A stretch of DNA of 64,000 bases from Bog-473 sp963751335 (GCA_963751335.1 CAVVUB010000004.1:124001-188000); one strand, 5' to 3'. Positions 54,033 to 63,712 are shown, counted from the stretch's first letter. Translations and numbers: made by a program. The notes: generated by a model from the letters alone, not told the origin.

Positions 54033-55391
54033 GTAATTGACCTCCTTGACTTCTTGAGTCGCGACTTCGAGGGTTCTGTCCTGCCGACGCCTCACCAGGA
54101 GTGAGACCAGCGTCGACGCCGCGATGATGATCAACAGCTCATCGAACGGCACCCGGTAGCGCACGCGCGTCACGAAGAGGGCCGCGATGGGCGCATTGAC
54201 CAAATAAATCCAGATCAAGAGCCGCTCGATCGAGTCAGGCTGGTCCGATCTCCATCTGAGCAGCCTGATCAACAACAGAATCAGGAGGGGGAGGAAGGAG
54301 ACGATCGCCAACGCGTCCTCGGATTTCGATTGCTGGGACTTCGTGGCGACACTGTCGTACGGTGCGAAGTAGTCGGCGACGCGCTCGACGTACAATTGGA
54401 CCGCTCGACTGGGATGGCTCCGGGCCCAGTCCAACGCCTGCGTCCGATAGAAACTCTCGAGCGCGACTTCCGAAGTGATGCCCTGGTGGGCCGCCTCGGA
54501 CGTGTAGCCATTGGTGTTCGTGGCCACGCCGGCCCGGATGCTCGCGTGTTCACTGTTCGCCTGGAGCAGGTTGATACCGCTGGCGTCGGTCACCGGGATG
54601 AACCTGTGCATCGTGACCTCGTTCCTCACCACCCACACGGAGACGACGAGGAGGGCGACGATGAAGACACACGATGCGACACGCCAAAGCCGTCGTCGGC
54701 CGAGCGCGAGCCACGCCAACGCGGCCACGAGTGGAATCCACGCGTTCGGGATGGTCAAGATGAGGTATCCGAAGGACGCACCGGCCGCCGTGGCCCACCA
54801 GAACGGCTTTGCAGAGGACCTGGCCTTGATCGTCGCGGCGAGTCCGGCGAGGATCAACACGGATCCCAGCGTCTCCGGATAGAGCGTTCCCACGGTATAG
54901 ACCGCGATTGGGTACAGCGCCAGCATGGGCGCCGCCAGGGCCGCGACGGCGTTCCCGCCGAGTGCTCGAGCGATCCACCAGCCGATGGCCACGACCAGGG
55001 CGGCCAGGGCGACGTTGGCCAGGCGGAAGACGAGGATGCCTCCACCCAGCAGGTGCATCAGGGCGAGCAACAACGGCCAGCCCGGTGCCTCATACGCAGT
55101 GGCGTGGACACCGGCCTGCAGGGTCACATTCCCCTTCTGAGCCACCGAGAACGTGCCGTGATGGACCAGGTTGTTGGCGATCGAGACGTACCTCTGCTCA
55201 TCGACATAGTGCAACGTCGTCCCGAGATGGATCGCGTAGACGATGCCGATGAAGACCGACAATCCGACAGAGATCCACAGCGACCGGCGGTGCCAACGGT
55301 CAAGCCACGCGAGCGCCACGTCTCGCCAATCCACCTTCGGGCTGCGACCGCTCAGCACCGGATCAGGCGCGACGGGGATTACATCAGTCAT
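54033..55391 (-). CDS. GT-C-like multi-pass membrane glycosyltransferase; frame runs on without a stop
   Basis: The first about 450 residues from ATG 55391 form a multi-helix membrane protein with an early external acidic loop (HYVDEQRYVSIANNLVHHGT) and later long helices, as in GT-C (dolichyl-phosphate-mannose-type/ArnT-like) glycosyltransferases. The real protein should end near the start of the flavoprotein gene, where AAGGAGG and GTG 54031 lie. The frame has no stop there; it stays open, in a frame different from the flavoprotein, to 52374, adding about 550 residues with no similarity. Either the natural stop was lost by a point change or small indel, or the long fusion is real. The given end is the boundary of the part with recognisable similarity. 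Confidence 0.7.
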
Positions 55392-55824
55392 GCGTCCAAC
55401 CTCACTCATGTGTCCAAGCCCAATGGGACACCCGCCGCTCCTACCGTGACCATCGCTGCTAGGAGGTGAACAAACGCTCTGGTGATACAAGGTTGGAATG
55501 CTGCGCTGGGTTGCCGTCTGGTCAACCTGGCCATGAGCTGCCGACGATCACCGATATCCCCACCTTGCCCTGGTGAGCTGGACATTCCACCTGCGAGGGT
55601 GGGTCCCCTTCGAGGCTGACGAGCGACCGAGCAAAGCCGGCTCGAAGGGAACCCGCTCCGCATGCTCACAGATGGGGAAGATGTGGATGCACGTGCACTG
55701 AAAGGAACGCGGTTGGACGATCTCGGCGATCGCCCACGAGGGTCGGGACCGCAGAACAGTCCGGGTCCGCGCCCGCCGCCGATGCCAGGTTGTCCAAAGT
55801 GCCGCCGCGGCAGAGCCTTGCGTG
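55392..55824. other. intergenic region
   Basis: These 433 bases hold the promoter of the leftward GT-C-like gene and the 3' flank of the acyltransferase gene. An AGGAGGTGA word near 55460 on the plus strand resembles a ribosome site, but no supported frame follows it. No RNA is recognised. Confidence 0.3.
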
Positions 55825-56676
55825 TCAATTCTGGGAAATCCTTGCCCCCGTTGGGCACCTTCGCCGTGTGAAATCGCCTGTCAGGATCGGGGCAAGCCAA
55901 GCCGATCGATCTGGGTTCGATTCCTCTTTCACCCAGTCAGCGTTCTTGCCAAGAATCCTGGCTGGGTTCACCGCAATGACCGTCCGATCCGGCACATCCT
56001 TCGTAACGACGCCGCCCGCTCCGACGACTGCACCCGAACCAAGCGTCACGCCCGGTAAAAACAAGGCGCCTGCACGGATCCGGACGTTGCCGCAAACCTC
56101 GACCGGCGCCGACCACGGCCGGGTTACTCCGTCGATGGTGAGATCGTGGGAGTTCCCATCGAAAATGTTCGTGTTCCACGAAATGGCGCCGTCACTGCGG
56201 ATGGCGATGTGCTCAAAGCAGGTCACTGTCGAGTTCCAATGGATGTAGGACTGATCACCGATTTCGAAGTGGGCACCCCGGGTGACCACGACCTTGGTCC
56301 CACGCATGAGCACGACCTTGCCCCGGACCGACAAGCGCGAATTGCCTCTGAGGAGGACCCGACATGGCACTCGTGACAAGCGGTCCTCACCGATGCTGAG
56401 CCGAGATCCTGGATCGAATTCGATGCGGGCGCCGCGCTCGATTCGCACGCGACTTCCTTGGCCAACGATGCATCGACCTCGGTGGCGAAAGCTGAGCCGC
56501 GCGGAGCGAGCGATTCGGTTCGATTGTGATAGGGAACGGATTGTCAATGCGGGCTCGGCCGTCGACACGGACGTCCCTGCCTCAAGTCCCTCCTTCGCAA
56601 CTGGGTCGACAAGGCAACATGCTCGCTTGGGTGAGGACCTGCTGATCGAGTTCGCGCGCCCAGAGGGCGCCCGCAT
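55825..56676 (-). CDS. hexapeptide-repeat (left-handed beta-helix) acyltransferase
   Basis: The C-terminal half has the repeated [LIV]-G-x-x-x-x pattern and the family end motif VCGNVRIRAGALFLPGVTLG, GSGAVVGAGGVVTKDVPDRT and VIAVNPARILGKN, as in maltose/galactoside O-acetyltransferases and LpxA-like proteins. Earlier coils read GRCIVGQGSRVRIERGARIE and KVVLMRGTKVVVTRGAHFEI. It should transfer an acyl group from acyl-CoA to a sugar. The start is uncertain: ATG 56676 is used, and the open frame extends to 56886 without similarity. It is on the same strand as the GT-C-like and flavoprotein genes, suggesting a surface-glycan set. Confidence 0.78.
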   Translation of the reverse strand: MRAPSGRANSISRSSPKRACCLVDPVAKEGLEAGTSVSTAEPALTIRSLSQSNRIARSARLSFRHRGRCIVGQGSRVRIERGARIEFDPGSRLSIGEDRLSRVPCRVLLRGNSRLSVRGKVVLMRGTKVVVTRGAHFEIGDQSYIHWNSTVTCFEHIAIRSDGAISWNTNIFDGNSHDLTIDGVTRPWSAPVEVCGNVRIRAGALFLPGVTLGSGAVVGAGGVVTKDVPDRTVIAVNPARILGKNADWVKEESNPDRSAWLAPILTGDFTRRRCPTGARISQN

Positions 56677-57071
56677 CTCGCTTCGGGGAGCGGTGTTGAC
56701 GGGGTCAGTGGAGATCCCTTCCGCGTAAGATCCGCGTCGGTCTGTCGAGTGGAGAAGAGGTAACTCTGAACGCGCTCTCCATCCTGTCGCCTTCTCAGTC
56801 GAGTCCCAGCCCGGCCGGCGAGGGTGGCTCGACGCTCGTGGGCAATCGACACCGACACCTGTTACGTTGCTGAGGAGGGCATTCACACATTCCTACGACG
56901 CCTTTGAGGGTTGTGGGTGTCGAAGAACTCGTGACCTCATCGGTCATTTCTCGTTTTGATGTCATTCGACAGCGGTCGCAAGGACTCCGTCACTTGACCG
57001 ACGTGTGTGGGCGCCCGCATGACGCCGAACATGGCGCGAGGAAAACACGTTGAGACAAGAGGAGATCCGTC
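56677..57071. other. divergent intergenic region
   Basis: About 395 bases separate the leftward acyltransferase from a rightward small gene. The right end holds the GAGGAG ribosome site and a TTGACC at about 56994. No other feature is seen. Confidence 0.35.
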
Positions 57072-57338
57072 ATGATCGCTGTATATGTGAAGCCTGAGGC
57101 GTTGACCGTTGAGCAGTACAACAAGGCTTCCAAGGACTTGGAAGCTTCTGGCGCAAACATGGAGGGGCGCAAGCACCACTCCTGTTTTGGTGAAGATGGG
57201 CAGCTCATGGTCTTCGAGATCTGGGATTCCAAGGAGAGTTACGACGCCTTCGGCAAGTTCCTGATGCCCATTCTCCAAGAGGTCGGGATCGTGCCTGCGT
57301 CACACGACATCATGGATGTCGTGAACGTCGAGCAATAG
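57072..57338 (+). CDS. small ABM-like (dimeric alpha/beta barrel) protein
   Basis: The 88-residue protein reads MIAVYVKPEALTVEQYNKAS and CFGEDGQLMVFEIWDSKESY then DAFGKFLMPILQEVGI, the strand-helix pattern of small ferredoxin-like monooxygenase/dimeric barrel proteins. It carries no cofactor motif. A strong AGAGGAG site precedes the ATG. It may bind a small molecule; function unknown. Confidence 0.78.
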   Translation: MIAVYVKPEALTVEQYNKASKDLEASGANMEGRKHHSCFGEDGQLMVFEIWDSKESYDAFGKFLMPILQEVGIVPASHDIMDVVNVEQ

Positions 57339-57996
57339 GGTCGGATTAGGTCAGAAACCGATCATCACCAATGGGCTCCGGCCCGCCTCGCGCGACGCTC
57401 TGTGGTGGCGACTGACGCCAGAGGTGCCGGTCACACCCAGGAGCCGGTGAACGGCTCTCGGGAGTTCTCGTTTGACTCACCGACTGACTGTGCTGAGCAC
57501 AATGCGACGACACCGCAACGGGAGCGTTCTGTTCTGTCGCTCAGTCCTCCGTCGTGAGCTGTGATGACACGGCAGTGGCAGGTTCCGTCAGCGTGCCATG
57601 AGAGCCCTCCGCGGCGCGTTCTCGCGGAAGTCGACCCGCCCACGCGAACACTTTGGCTCAGAAAAGCCCGGCAGCTGCCGGACACCTTCCTCCTCTGTAC
57701 AGATTGCGCGACCTGGACTCTTCGACCCGGCAGGCACCTCTCTTGTTCAAGCGTGTCCGATTTCCGGCGTTACGGGGGCTGCACTCGGGGAAGCTTCGGA
57801 CGTCATAAACCGACGATCCGAACTCAGACGGAAGGATGAGTCCCGGGAATATCCTCGTAACGTCAAGCTTGTGCGAACTGCGTGCCCATGCACGACAATG
57901 TGCCCGTCTAGGCATGCACGCCAGGCGCTACGTTCAACACGAGGTCCGCCGTTCGAGGACCTAACAGCTCGACGATGATTGGAGGACCAGCAAGAA
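57339..57996. other. spacer without a supported gene
   Basis: About 660 bases carry only shadow frames. The right end holds GGAGG at 57981-57985, the ribosome site of the SDR gene. No hairpin or repeat stands out. Confidence 0.35.
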
Positions 57997-58682
57997 GTGA
58001 CCGTGACGCTCATCACTGGAGCCAACAAGGGTCTCGGCTACGAGACGGCCCGGCGATTGATCGAGCGAGGGCATAGCGTGTACCTCGGAGCACGGAACGC
58101 CGAGCGTGGAGAGGCGGCAGCATCTGAACTTTGTGGGAAGTCCGTGCAGCTCGACGTGACTGACGATTCGTCGGTCGAGACCGCTCTGGGTGTCATAGTC
58201 GAGAACGAGGCCATCTGGACGTACTCGTCAATAACGCCGGCATCAGCACCACGGAGGAGTTGTCTGGCCCGGTCGCTCTCAAGGTATTCGATACCAATGC
58301 AATTGGTCTCATTCGTGTCACCCAGGCAGCGATTCCGCTGCTGGAACAGTCCGAGAATCCGGTGGTGGTCAATGTGTCGAGCGCACTCGGCTCGTTTTGG
58401 GCCGTGACCAATCCAGAACGTCGACAATTTCACTTTCCGAGCATTGCGTATGGCTCGAGCAAAGCCGCGGTGTCGATGCTCACTGTTCAGTACGCGAAGA
58501 CATTCCCAGGGATCAAGTTCAATGCCGTCGAACCCGGCTTCACGGCCACCGGCCTCACCCCTTTCAGGGGAGCCGACCAGCCGGTCGAGCAGGGTGCTGA
58601 GGTCATCGTGCGCATGGCCACCATTGGAAAGGATGGCCCTACTGGGACCTTTCAGGAGGGCGAAGGCGAGCTCGCCTGGTGA
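57997..58682 (+). pseudogene. short-chain dehydrogenase/reductase, frameshifted
   Basis: From GTG 57997, behind GGAGG, the first frame reads TVTLITGANKGLGYETARRL, the classical SDR NAD(P) motif, to about residue 71. It then shifts near 58211. In the other frame the next bases read HLDVLVNNAGISTTEELSGP, the NNAG motif. This frame continues with VVNVSSALGSFWA (catalytic Ser), AYGSSKAAVSMLTVQYAKTF (Tyr-x3-Lys) and the end at 58682. One missing base explains the break. A repaired protein would be about 229 residues with the full catalytic set. Confidence 0.82.
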
Positions 58683-58726
58683 GCCTGAATGAATCGATTA
58701 CCTCCCGCTCGGTGTAGGCCGTTGTC

Positions 58727-58981
58727 GTGAAACTCAAACTGGATCTCCACGAGATCTACAACAGAGGGGGCGACATCGATCGTGCCCTTCGAGGCATCGT
58801 CGACGAAGCGATTGAGAAGAAGGCTCGGTTAGTCGAGATCATCCCCGGCAAAGGAACCGGCCAGCTGAAGAAGCGGGTCCTGCGATTCCTCGACCAGAAG
58901 GAGATTAAGGCGCTCTATGACAGAGTCGAGAAGGACTCTCACAATTTTGGACGGATATTCGTTCACTTCCGACCGAAGTAA
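58727..58981 (+). CDS. small stand-alone Smr-domain protein
   Basis: The 84-residue protein is a minimal Smr domain: KLKLDLHEIYNRGGDIDRAL with the LDLH motif at the start, ARLVEIIPGKGTGQLKKRVL with the loop PGKGTG, and a terminal NFGRIFVHFRPK. Smr domains nick DNA or cleave RNA and occur at the end of MutS2 or alone. The start is GTG 58727. It lies 44 bases after the SDR gene on the same strand. A decayed copy is at 17585. Confidence 0.85.
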   Translation: MKLKLDLHEIYNRGGDIDRALRGIVDEAIEKKARLVEIIPGKGTGQLKKRVLRFLDQKEIKALYDRVEKDSHNFGRIFVHFRPK

Positions 58982-59056
58982 GCCGTCACCGGTCGCGTCC
59001 AGACGCCATGAGCGGACGCCAGCGCTGGGACGTACTCAGCCTTGAAAACACACAGC

Positions 59057-60076
59057 TCACCGCCAACCGAGCTCTGGGGCAACGTCGCTGAGGAGCGTAT
59101 CGAGGACGTGAGCGCAGTACTCGACACCAAGCTGATTGGGAATCGTAATCAACAGGGTGTCGGCGGCGGAAACCGCCTCATCCTGGGCCAATTGTTCGAT
59201 CAGCGTCTCGGGTGCAGCTGCGTAGGTCTTGCCGAAGCGCGCCTTGCCGCCGTCGAGGAAGCCGACCTGGTCTTGCGAGTCGCCCTCGCGGCCGAAATAC
59301 GTGCGGTCGAGGTCGCTGACGATGGGGAAAATGCTACGACTCACCGACACGCGAGGCTCACGGGCGTGGCCAGCCTCGGCCCATGCCTTGCGGAATCGTT
59401 CGATCTGCTCGGCCTGCAGCTTATGGAAGGGCACCCCGGTGTCCTCGCTGAGAAGGGTCGAGCTCATCAGGTTCATCCCTTGTTCAGCCGTCCATTCGGC
59501 GGTCTTCCGGGTGCCGGCACCCCACCAGATCCGCTCGCGCAGACCATCGGAGTGCGGCTCGACGCGAAGCAATCCCGGCGGGTTGGGGAACATGGGCCTC
59601 GGATTCGGTTGGGCAAAGCCCTCGCCATTGAGGACATCGAGAAAGACCCGCGTGTGCTCGCGAGCCATGTCGGCAGAATCGGCACCGTCGGGCGGCAGGT
59701 AGCCGAAGTAGCGGTAGCCCTCGATGACCTGTTCGGGCGATCCACGGCTTATTCCGAGCTGCAGGCGCCCACCCGAGATGAGGTCGGCAGAGCCCGCATC
59801 CTCCGCCATGTAGAGCGGGTTCTCGTAACGCATATCGATCACGGCGGTCCCGATCTCGATCGTGTTGGTCCGAGAGCCAACTGCCGCGAGCAGCGGAAAC
59901 GGCGAGGAAAGCTGATGGGCGAAGTGGTGCACCCTGAAGTACGCCCCGTCCGCACCAAGCTCTTCGGCGGCGACCGCAAGTTCAATGGATTGCAGCAGGG
60001 CGTCCGAGGCCGAGCGCGTCTGAGACTGTGGCGAGGGCGTCCAATGACCGAACGAGAGGAACCCAATGTGCTTCAT
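59057..60076 (-). CDS. LLM-class flavin-dependent oxidoreductase (luciferase-like)
   Basis: The 339-residue protein starts KHIGFLSFGHWTPSPQSQTR and shows SIELAVAAEELGADGAYFRV and HHFAH, IEIGTAVIDMRYENPLYMAE and GRLQLGISRGSPEQVIEGYR, the bacterial luciferase-like barrel motifs. Such enzymes use FMN or F420 for hydride transfer in monooxygenase or dehydrogenase reactions. ATG 60076 with GGAGG upstream is preferred over the longer frame to 60217. The substrate is unknown. Confidence 0.87.
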   Translation of the reverse strand: MKHIGFLSFGHWTPSPQSQTRSASDALLQSIELAVAAEELGADGAYFRVHHFAHQLSSPFPLLAAVGSRTNTIEIGTAVIDMRYENPLYMAEDAGSADLISGGRLQLGISRGSPEQVIEGYRYFGYLPPDGADSADMAREHTRVFLDVLNGEGFAQPNPRPMFPNPPGLLRVEPHSDGLRERIWWGAGTRKTAEWTAEQGMNLMSSTLLSEDTGVPFHKLQAEQIERFRKAWAEAGHAREPRVSVSRSIFPIVSDLDRTYFGREGDSQDQVGFLDGGKARFGKTYAAAPETLIEQLAQDEAVSAADTLLITIPNQLGVEYCAHVLDTLLSDVAPELGWR

Positions 60077-60221
60077 GGCTGGTGCAACACCTCCGGGGCC
60101 GCCGTTGTTCCTCGTCAAGGACCCGTGCCCGCGAAGTGGGCACCTTGTGCGAGTTGAGTCGTCCAACGGTGAGCGGCAACGGCTTCCAGATCTCAAACTG
60201 GACGCGAGGGCGCGCAATCAT

Positions 60222-61001
60222 CTAGCCGTCACTCACGGTGACCTCCCGCGTTCCGGCGTCGTTGAGAGTCCAATCCAGCGCCTCGCAAATCGACTGATAG
60301 CCGACTGGATCAAAGGCGTGACCCATCCCTGGGACGATCACCGAATGGGCCTCGGGCATCTCTGTGCTCGAGACACCGAGCGAAAAATGAAAAGGGATGA
60401 GTTGGTCATTTCGTCCGTGGACGATGGCGAGAGGAACAGTGCTGACCACTCTCTTCGCCACGGAGCGGGGCGGCTCAGTCGGATTCCATTCTTGATAGAT
60501 CCGCACATGGGTATGGCGTTCAGAGAACAACCGACCCAATTTGGTACGGGCCAGAATGACCGTACCAAGTGCGCGGAGCCGAAACGGTATGCGCCAATCG
60601 GCTGGACTCGAAACCACGACGACTCCGGCCAATGTTGGGTCCGTCGCGGCGTAGGCCATTGCCGCTATCGCTCCCATCGAAGCACCGACGAGAGCGATAC
60701 GACTATGGCTAAGGCGTGCATGGGCTACGGCCGCGGCAACGTCATTTCGCTCCAAGTCGCCGAGGGTGCAAAGCCCCCCGGACTCACCATGACCTCGGGC
60801 ATCGTAAGAAAGAACATCGAGTGACCGAGCACGGATGCATTCGGCCAGTCCAACGACGTGCGGATGGTCCTTCGACGCGGACAACCCGTGCACGAGGATG
60901 ACGATGGCTCGAGGTTCGCCTTCGCACGACCAGGAGCGGGTCGCGAGCTCCACACCGTCACTCGTCAACAGCCGCGAGCTCTCAACGGGTGTTTCGGGCA
61001 T
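60222..61001 (-). CDS. alpha/beta hydrolase (monoacylglycerol-lipase-like)
   Basis: The 259-residue protein has the oxyanion motif VILVHGLSASKDHPHVVGLA, SYDARGHGESGG, the nucleophile elbow IALVGASMGAIAAMAY, an acidic VHGRNDQLIPF and the late His in PGMGHAFDPVG. It should cleave an ester or similar bond of a lipid-like substrate. It is on the same strand as the LLM gene. A perfect palindrome lies 88-109 bases upstream of its start. Confidence 0.85.
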   Translation of the reverse strand: MPETPVESSRLLTSDGVELATRSWSCEGEPRAIVILVHGLSASKDHPHVVGLAECIRARSLDVLSYDARGHGESGGLCTLGDLERNDVAAAVAHARLSHSRIALVGASMGAIAAMAYAATDPTLAGVVVVSSPADWRIPFRLRALGTVILARTKLGRLFSERHTHVRIYQEWNPTEPPRSVAKRVVSTVPLAIVHGRNDQLIPFHFSLGVSSTEMPEAHSVIVPGMGHAFDPVGYQSICEALDWTLNDAGTREVTVSDG

Positions 61002-61088
61002 TTCGCTCCCTTGGGTCGACCACAGAGGCGTCGAGCCTGCACGCGGTGGTTACTTCACCAGCCGACCTACCCAAACCGGGCGTCTCCA

Positions 61089-61110
61089 CTGATCACCTTA
61101 GGGTGATCAG
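61089..61110. promoter_or_regulatory. perfect palindrome upstream of the hydrolase gene, probable operator
   Basis: CTGATCACC and GGTGATCAG form a 9-bp perfect dyad around TTAG. It lies in the promoter region of the hydrolase gene 60222-61001 and would suit a TetR/GntR-type dimer. No regulator gene lies next to it. A small hairpin role is also possible. Confidence 0.6.
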
Positions 61111-61119
61111 GTCCCAATG

Positions 61120-61560
61120 GAATCGGGCATTCAGATTGAGGACTCACCGTCGCTCGACCCAGCGGCATCGCTTCGCGCCTGAAGTCTGCGAGCAGTTCAA
61201 GAGACCCGATCCCGAGGTAACGGAGTACCACTCTCTCTCCTGTGATGAGATTGCCGACGCGCGCCAGATCCAGCCGCTGAAGGCGAGGTTGCCGTCGTCT
61301 GCGTCGTTCCCCGGCTTCCAGGAGATGGCATGTCTCGGATCGAACGCCTCGACCCGATCGGCCATTTCGTCATCCCCGTCCGGATGGTTGGGGTGGTACA
61401 TGGCCGTCCGGAAGATTTGCCCCGATGCCGTCACGAATTGGTGGCCGAGGGGATCGCGGACCCAACCCGTGCCGTCAATCGCGGCGTGCTTCGCCGTGTC
61501 GACGAGGACCGCGAGGATCGCCTAGGCCGAGGCCCTGGTGACAATGCTCGTGCTGACGTC
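61120..61560 (-). pseudogene. decayed SRPBCC (polyketide cyclase-like) gene
   Basis: Reading right to left, the frame begins VSTSIVTRASA, meets an in-frame TAG at 61522-61524, and continues AILAVLVDTAKHAAIDGTGW, QIFRTAMYHPNHPDGDDEMA and VEAFDPRHAISWKPGNDADD, a recognisable SRPBCC/polyketide-cyclase-type sequence. After FSGWIW the match breaks, and the end may be in another frame (RVVLRYLG). With a nonsense codon and a damaged end it cannot make a full protein. Confidence 0.75.
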
Positions 61561-61684
61561 CCATGGCCCGCACCATCGGGGCCGATGGTGCCCGGAAGCG
61601 CACGTGGGCCCGAGGAGGCGGGGCGGGGAAAGACGCGGTCGAGGTCGGGTTTGGGAAAGGTCCGAAGTGTCGATTGAGAATTTG

Positions 61685-62518
61685 TTACGAGAGGTCGCGC
61701 AGGGCGGTGGCCAGCGGCTCGAGTACCCCAGGATCCAGGGGGGGTCGGAGGTAGACAATGCCCAATCCGGCACCGACCTCGGCCAAGGCGGCGGCCTGTT
61801 CGGCCGTGGCCTTTGGTTCGCCGGTGAAGATGACATGACTCGAGAGAAGGATCTCACCGGGTTCACGGCCAAGGTCTTCACAGTGCTGGTGGAGGATCTC
61901 GCGCTTGCGAGCAAAATCCTGCGGCGTGCCACCCACGAAGTTCCAGTGCTGCGCGAATCGAGCTGCAGTGCGCAGCGTCCTCTTCTCACCGCTGCCGCCG
62001 ATGCAGAGTGGGGGGTGGGGGCGCTGTATCGGCTTCGGCTCGTTGCGGGCGTCGTGAAGCTGGTAGTACTGACCGTTGAGAGAAGTCGTCTCCTGCGAAA
62101 GGAGTCCGACGATCACCTCACAGGCTTCTTCGAAGCGGTCGCTGCGCTGGGATGGAGTGCCCAGCTCAATCCCGTAGGCTCCCGACTCCTCCTCGTTCCA
62201 CCCGGCCCCGATCCCGAGTTCGAGACGCCCTCCCGAAACGATGTCGAGGGTGCTCGCCATGTTGGCGAGAACTGCCGGATGGCGATAGTGGATGCCGGTC
62301 ACCAGGGTGCCCATACGTAGACGGGTTGTTGCCTGGGCCAGCGCCGTCAAGGTGACCCAGCCCTCCATGCAAGGGCCGGTGCTGTCGGAAAAGATCGGGT
62401 AGAAGTGGTCGAAGGTCCAGCCCGACTCGAACAGCTCGATGTCGTCGGCGGCCTTCCACACCGCGAGCATGTCGGTCCAGGTCGTATCCTGCGGCGAGGT
62501 TTTGAAGGCGAAGCGCAT
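61685..62518 (-). CDS. LLM-class (probable F420-dependent) oxidoreductase
   Basis: The 277-residue protein reads FESGWTFDHFYPIFSDSTGP, RLRMGTLVTGIHYRHPAVLA and VSGGRLELGIGAGWNEEESG, then PPLCIGGSGEKRTLRTAARF and AQHWN. These are typical of actinobacterial F420-dependent luciferase-like enzymes. It should reduce or oxidise an organic substrate with F420 or FMN; the cofactor assignment is by family. The ATG at 62518 is used. It is separate from the first LLM gene. Confidence 0.88.
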   Translation of the reverse strand: MRFAFKTSPQDTTWTDMLAVWKAADDIELFESGWTFDHFYPIFSDSTGPCMEGWVTLTALAQATTRLRMGTLVTGIHYRHPAVLANMASTLDIVSGGRLELGIGAGWNEEESGAYGIELGTPSQRSDRFEEACEVIVGLLSQETTSLNGQYYQLHDARNEPKPIQRPHPPLCIGGSGEKRTLRTAARFAQHWNFVGGTPQDFARKREILHQHCEDLGREPGEILLSSHVIFTGEPKATAEQAAALAEVGAGLGIVYLRPPLDPGVLEPLATALRDLS

Positions 62519-62674
62519 GGTCCCACGCTACTTCCGGCCGACAGGCGACCGTAGAGATGTCCACCCCTCGAGTCGCGCCAGCAGGTTGAGCGGCCCCGGT
62601 CAATAGGGCACCCCACCGAGGATTGAGCGGACACGCCTCAAGCTTCGGGACGAGAACCGCTGCCCGAGACCGCT

Positions 62675-63304
62675 TCAACGATAGGCGGTGATCTCGAGCT
62701 CTTGCTTGAAGTGGTGAAACGGCGATCCGGGCCGGTAGTCCTCGGGGATATCGTCGATGGTGTCGTAGACAGCGACGTCGAAGACATTGGACGATCGGAT
62801 GTCCTCTTCGATCGCGACGCCGCACAGTCTCAGTTCAGTCGCCGTATCGAAGCAGTTTACCAACAGAACGATTTCGTCGCGTAACTCTTCGTAGCGCTGG
62901 CGCGAGACACGGCCCAGCAACGTGTACTCGCAACCGTTGGGCGAGGCACCGATTTGGCGGCCGATCATGGCGTGATGCCGCCCGTCGTCAATGCAGTAGA
63001 GGGTGAGGTTGCCGGCTTCCAGGCACTCGCGTATCCGATCGTGTCGTTCGTGGACCGGCAGGAGGTGCCATTGGATGTGGCGACGTTCCTTCATGGCCCA
63101 CAGCGCGCCGCGGGGGATGGTGTGCTCGGGTTCGTCCTCTTCGAGCGGAGTCGAGACGTCCTGTCCAACCAGGGGCTCCTGGGCCACGGCAAAGGTGGGG
63201 TCGATGATGATGTCGCCAGGCTTTGGGTGGCCGGCCGAGGCCGGCACGGCCTCTCCCCATTCGTGGACCTGTTCACCCTGTTCCCCGTCACCCTGACCCG
63301 TCAT
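62675..63304 (-). CDS. hypothetical protein, alpha/beta
   Basis: The 209-residue protein has an acidic disordered start (GQGDGEQGEQVHEWGEAV) and a structured part with GALWAMKERRHIQWHLLPVH, GRQIGASPNGCEYTLLGRVS and LLVNCFDTATELRLCGVAIE then EDIRSSNVFDVAVYD. No known domain is recognised. ATG 63304 has a GGGAGGG site. The C-terminal half might be a sensor or nucleotide-binding fold, which I cannot support further. Confidence 0.62.
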   Translation of the reverse strand: MTGQGDGEQGEQVHEWGEAVPASAGHPKPGDIIIDPTFAVAQEPLVGQDVSTPLEEDEPEHTIPRGALWAMKERRHIQWHLLPVHERHDRIRECLEAGNLTLYCIDDGRHHAMIGRQIGASPNGCEYTLLGRVSRQRYEELRDEIVLLVNCFDTATELRLCGVAIEEDIRSSNVFDVAVYDTIDDIPEDYRPGSPFHHFKQELEITAYR

Positions 63305-63712
63305 CGGTGCCCTCCCGTGCGTCGTTCGGCTCAAGCCTGGACCCTATCGGCAGTCGAGCCGGTCTGGGGCCTCGTCCGACCAATTAGGGACGCCGGGCGG
63401 GAGTGGGATCCGCTGCCGCAACGGCTGGGACGGTTCCAGCGAGCCACGGTGTGGCAACGACACCAGCGAGGGCGAGGCTCGAGCTGGCGAACCCTCCAGT
63501 CACTGGACGGATCGATTTCATTCTGCGTCCTCTCGGCTCTGTGGGGAAGATCTGCCCCACTTCTGGTCCTACGTACTCGGTGCCGCCGACCTGATCATGC
63601 GGCGCGGCATATGACTCGTCTTGTGTGATCGAACGTCAATCAATATGTCAACGCGACCGATTTGACGTTACGGTCATGCTGTCCACGATCGTGTCCTGTC
63701 GAGAGGAGTGGG
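63305..63712. other. divergent regulatory spacer
   Basis: About 400 bases separate the leftward hypothetical gene from the rightward flavoprotein gene. The right part holds an inverted repeat (63631-63669) and a GAGAGGAG ribosome site. The left part shows no supported feature. Confidence 0.4.
63631..63669. promoter_or_regulatory. inverted repeat upstream of the flavoprotein gene
   Basis: AACGTCAA (63631-63638) and TTGACGTT (63662-63669) are exact inverted repeats 23 bases apart, centred about 63 bases before ATG 63713. TTGACG in the right arm could be a -35 box. This looks like an operator of a dimeric regulator, possibly bound cooperatively. Confidence 0.55.
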
